Positions 61,791 to 64,000 of a stretch of 64,000 nt of DNA are shown piece by piece; the stretch's first letter is position 1, and each line of letters opens with the position of its first letter. The notes below the pieces were generated by a model that saw only the letters and a list, made by a program, of their open reading frames with translations, searched no databases and had not been told where the DNA came from. The translations under genes were made by a program, and so were the position numbers. Origin of the DNA: Roseovarius sp. ZX-A-9 (lineage in GTDB: Bacteria > Pseudomonadota > Alphaproteobacteria > Rhodobacterales > Rhodobacteraceae); the NCBI RefSeq assembly GCF_028369135.1, contig NZ_JAPWHW010000019.1, positions 30,871 through 94,870 of the forward strand, read 5' to 3'.

Positions 61791-63170
61791 ATGAACACAC
61801 TTTCAGGCCGATTCCTGATTCTGACTGCCGTTTTCGTGATGCTGGCCGAAGTGCTGATCTTCGTCCCGTCAGTGGCGCGTTTCCGCGAGGATTTTCTGCA
61901 AGCGCGGCTGGAACGCTCGCAAATCGCGTCGCTGTCGCTGCTCGCCAGCGAGGAAATCAGCAAGGACCTGGAAGAAGAGCTGTTGAGCAACGCAGGCGTT
62001 TTCAACGTTGTGCTGCGGCGCGACGAGGCGCGCCAGCTTATGCTGTCCTCCCCCATGCCCGCGCCGATCTCGGCCACCTATGACTTGCGCGATCCTTCGG
62101 CGCTGGTCCTGATTCGCGACGCGATGTTGAGATTGCTGGATCCCGAACCGCGAGTGATCCGGGTGATCGGCGCGCCGGTGCGCATGGCCGGGTTGCTGAT
62201 CGAAATCACCATGGAGACCGGCACGCTGCGGGCGGCGATGATCGACTACGGGTTGCGGATCCTGCTGTTGTCGGCGGTGATCTCGATCATCACTGCGCTC
62301 CTTCTTTTCCTCGCAGTGCGCAGGGTCCTCGTGAAACCGATCAAGCGGGTCGTCAGCTCGATGAAGGCCTATGCGCTGGCGCCCGAGGACGCGCGCGGTT
62401 TTATCAAACCTGATGCGAGCATCCGCGAGTTGCGCGAGGCCGAAGAAACGCTGCAACTGCTTCAGACCCAGCTGACCAGCGCGCTCAGGCAAAAGGAACG
62501 TCTGGCGCAGCTGGGCAGCGCCGTGGCCAAGGTTAGTCATGATCTGCGCAATATCCTGACATCGGCGCAGCTATTCACCGACCGAATCGAAATGTCCGAG
62601 GATCCGGCGGTCAAACGCATGGCGCCCAAGCTGGTGAATTCGATCACCCGCGCCGTGCATCTGTGCGAATCGACGTTGGCTTACGGCAAGGCTGAAGAAC
62701 CCGCGCCGACGCTGAGCCGGTTCATGCTGCAAGACATCCTGAGCGATGTGATTGACAGCGAGCGGTTGTCGGCCACCGGCAGCGATATCAGCTTTGCCGA
62801 GGATATCCCGGCCAGCCTGACCGTGCGGGGTGATCCCGAGCAGCTCTACCGTGTGCTGGCCAACCTGGTGCGCAACGCCCGTCAGGCCATCGTGGCCAGT
62901 GGCCAACCGGGCGAGATTAGCGTCGCGGCCGAAGAGACGGCCGACGCCTGGACGATCCGGATCAGCGATACGGGCCCCGGCCTGCCCCCCAAGGCGCAAG
63001 AACATCTCTTCACTCCGTTTCAGGGTGGCGTCAGCAAGGGTGGCACCGGCCTGGGCCTGACCATTTCCGCCGAGTTGGTGCGCGGTCACGGCGGCGATCT
63101 GGTGCTGGATTACACGGGCGAGGGCGGCACTTCCTTCGTGATTACCCTGCCCAAGGGCAATATCGGTTGA
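61791..63170 (+). CDS. Sensor histidine kinase
   Basis: This 459-residue kinase has an N-terminal membrane helix (about 6-27), a periplasmic sensor region (about 30-150), a second helix (LLLSAVISIITALLLFLAVR) and a HAMP-like linker. The phosphoacceptor His is at about 250 in KVSHDLRNILTSAQLFTDRI. The ATPase domain has LVRNARQA (N box, Asn about 362), ISDTGPGLPP (G1), FTPFQGGVSKGGTGLGLTIS (F/G2) and a typical end. All key residues are present. No response-regulator gene adjoins it, so its partner is elsewhere. It probably shares a transcript with the TVP38 and reductase genes. Confidence 0.93.
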   Translation: MNTLSGRFLILTAVFVMLAEVLIFVPSVARFREDFLQARLERSQIASLSLLASEEISKDLEEELLSNAGVFNVVLRRDEARQLMLSSPMPAPISATYDLRDPSALVLIRDAMLRLLDPEPRVIRVIGAPVRMAGLLIEITMETGTLRAAMIDYGLRILLLSAVISIITALLLFLAVRRVLVKPIKRVVSSMKAYALAPEDARGFIKPDASIRELREAEETLQLLQTQLTSALRQKERLAQLGSAVAKVSHDLRNILTSAQLFTDRIEMSEDPAVKRMAPKLVNSITRAVHLCESTLAYGKAEEPAPTLSRFMLQDILSDVIDSERLSATGSDISFAEDIPASLTVRGDPEQLYRVLANLVRNARQAIVASGQPGEISVAAEETADAWTIRISDTGPGLPPKAQEHLFTPFQGGVSKGGTGLGLTISAELVRGHGGDLVLDYTGEGGTSFVITLPKGNIG

Positions 63171-63238
63171 AAGCGGTTCAGTTTCTGCGCATCCCCCCCT
63201 TGCCAACCGCCACGCCAGCCGCTAGATGCTGCCCCAGT

Positions 63239-63315
63239 GGACCGATAGCTCAGCTGGATAGAGTACTTGACTACGAATCAAGGGGTCGGGGGTTCGAATC
63301 CTCCTCGGTCCGCCA
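63239..63315 (+). tRNA. tRNA-Arg (anticodon ACG)
   Basis: The acceptor stem GGACCGA pairs with TCGGTCC, followed by G and an encoded CCA. D arm is GCTCAGCTGGATAGAGT, the anticodon stem CTTGA/TCAAG encloses CTACGAA (anticodon ACG, read as inosine at the wobble base), and the T arm is GGGGGTTCGAATCCTCC. Length is 77 bases. The 3' side borders a transposase remnant. Confidence 0.98.
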
Positions 63316-63470
63316 CCATCCCCTTCCAATGCTATGAAACTAAGAGAAAACCTTAAGTTTCATTCCGCCATACCACCTTAGATACCACCATAAAATTCGC
63401 GCTAGCTCGCGGTCCTCTGCAACGGCCTGCCGCTTTTTGTAGGTCAACATCAGGGTGCGGAGATTTTCGA
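63316..63470. other. Non-coding region between tRNA-Arg and transposase remnant
   Basis: About 155 lower-GC bases lie directly after the tRNA. On the minus strand two copies of GGTGGTAT lie five bases apart near 63375-63395. Small frames exist, but none is recognisable. This is the position where tRNA-targeting elements integrate, but I see no integrase gene or repeated tRNA end. Confidence 0.4.
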
Positions 63471-63749
63471 GGGTCTGCCAGGTTACTGAAAAAACAGTTC
63501 ACCGATATGGTGCGCAACGCCCGCGAGGGCGAATTATCGGCCTGGCTCGACGCGGCAAAAGACAGCATGATAGCGTCCTTCGCCCGCGGCCTCCGGCGAG
63601 ATTACACCGCCGTTGAGGCCCCGTTGCGAGAACCATGGTCGAATGGTCAGACCGAGGGCCAGATCAACCGGCTGAAGACCCTGAAACGCCAGATGTACGG
63701 CCGCGCGAACATCGATTTGCTCAGGGCCCGCCTTGTCGCGGCATCATAA
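63471..63749 (+). pseudogene. C-terminal remnant of an ISL3-family transposase
   Basis: About 93 codons, readable from 63471 with the first ATG at 63507, end in WSNGQTEGQINRLKTLKRQM and YGRANIDLLRARLVAAS. This is the characteristic C-terminus of ISL3-type DDE transposases, including the final Glu in TEGQINRLK. A full transposase has about 400-550 residues, so most of the gene, including the zinc-binding N-terminus and both catalytic Asp, is missing upstream. The sequence after the stop (GCATCAACTTTGAGTCAGA) resembles the usual trailing part of such elements. The remnant cannot move by itself. Confidence 0.8.
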
Positions 63750-64000
63750 TCAGCGAGGTGCATCAACTTTGAGTCAGATCCAAAATTGCATGCCGGTTCA
63801 CAGCAGATTTCCATCGAGAGGCTCGGCTCCAACAACAACGCGCGCCTCGACATGGGCAGCGACGAATTGACATCCGCCTGGCAACTGAAAATGGCCGCGA
63901 AAATCCTACAACCAAGCCCCAGCAACAATGGGGGATACCCTAACACCCCAGTTGCTCATACTGGATTCTTAAACTGATCTGACCAACTCATCTATGCAAG
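63750..64000. other. Right-edge region downstream of the transposase remnant
   Basis: The first 30 bases look like the end of the ISL3-like element. The rest has a 63-codon open frame on the plus strand (63786-63977) and a longer one on the minus strand, neither with a recognisable family or ribosome-binding site. It may be further decayed mobile DNA continuing beyond the window. Confidence 0.4.

Overview
The window is a chromosomal segment of a high-GC alphaproteobacterium, most likely a member of the Rhodobacterales (Roseobacter group). The supporting features are the ffh, split-b (b/b') ATP synthase, accD-folC, bztABCD, DUF6478 and VPLPA-type sorting-signal genes, GC-rich codon use with many ATGA/GTGA stop-start overlaps, and gene-end hairpins of a type I recall from this family. 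Nearly all of it is ordinary core genome. There is no prophage, CRISPR array or complete mobile element. Accessory or decaying material is limited to a toxin-antitoxin pair, two broken genes, a low-GC stretch with two surface-protein genes, and a transposase remnant at the right edge.

Layout. 0-8.3 kb: the end of an acetyltransferase, ffh, a RES/Xre toxin-antitoxin module, a LysR-regulated EamA exporter, a multiply broken trypsin-like protease, a 22-residue membrane peptide, an ArsR regulator and a universal stress protein. 8.4-11.2 kb: the F0 half of ATP synthase (atpI-B-E-F'-F). 11.2-14.9 kb: a possible orphan transcript, then accD-folC and a CPBP protease on the minus strand. 15-19 kb: ilvD followed by three family-restricted hypothetical genes. 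19-21 kb: two divergent VPLPA-CTERM-like secreted proteins. 21-26.6 kb: mutL-rmuC, a rhodanese and the ammonium module glnK-amtB. 26.8-33 kb: a class A penicillin-binding protein, the lipid-asymmetry genes mlaA-mlaC, and a type I secretion pair whose ABC exporter has lost its whole ATPase domain while its HlyD adaptor is intact.

33-42.6 kb is densely packed housekeeping: ridA, a glycerophosphodiesterase, an acetyltransferase, phhB, a peroxiredoxin, a flavin reductase, rsmD, glycerate kinase, crcB, a pseudouridine synthase, a HAD phosphatase and an ATP12 chaperone. 42.7-47.2 kb holds the acidic amino-acid ABC importer bztABCD. 47.2-52.7 kb (minus strand) holds sixA, an Fe-S protein, argB, engB, a MOSC protein and yidC. 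52.8-58.5 kb holds an EAL protein, ttcA, an MFS transporter and a pentapeptide-repeat membrane protein, which together separate yidC from yidD-rnpA-rpmH (58.5-59.3 kb). 59.6-63.2 kb is a TVP38 / flavin disulfide reductase / histidine kinase operon. The window ends with tRNA-Arg(ACG) and the tail of an ISL3-like transposase.

Nothing here is clearly an undescribed system. The items most worth checking are the type I exporter without its ATPase domain, the promoter-terminator unit at 11.26-11.63 kb, the pentapeptide-repeat membrane protein, the paired VPLPA proteins, and several unexplained inverted repeats. All family calls were made by reading the sequence. No database search was run.
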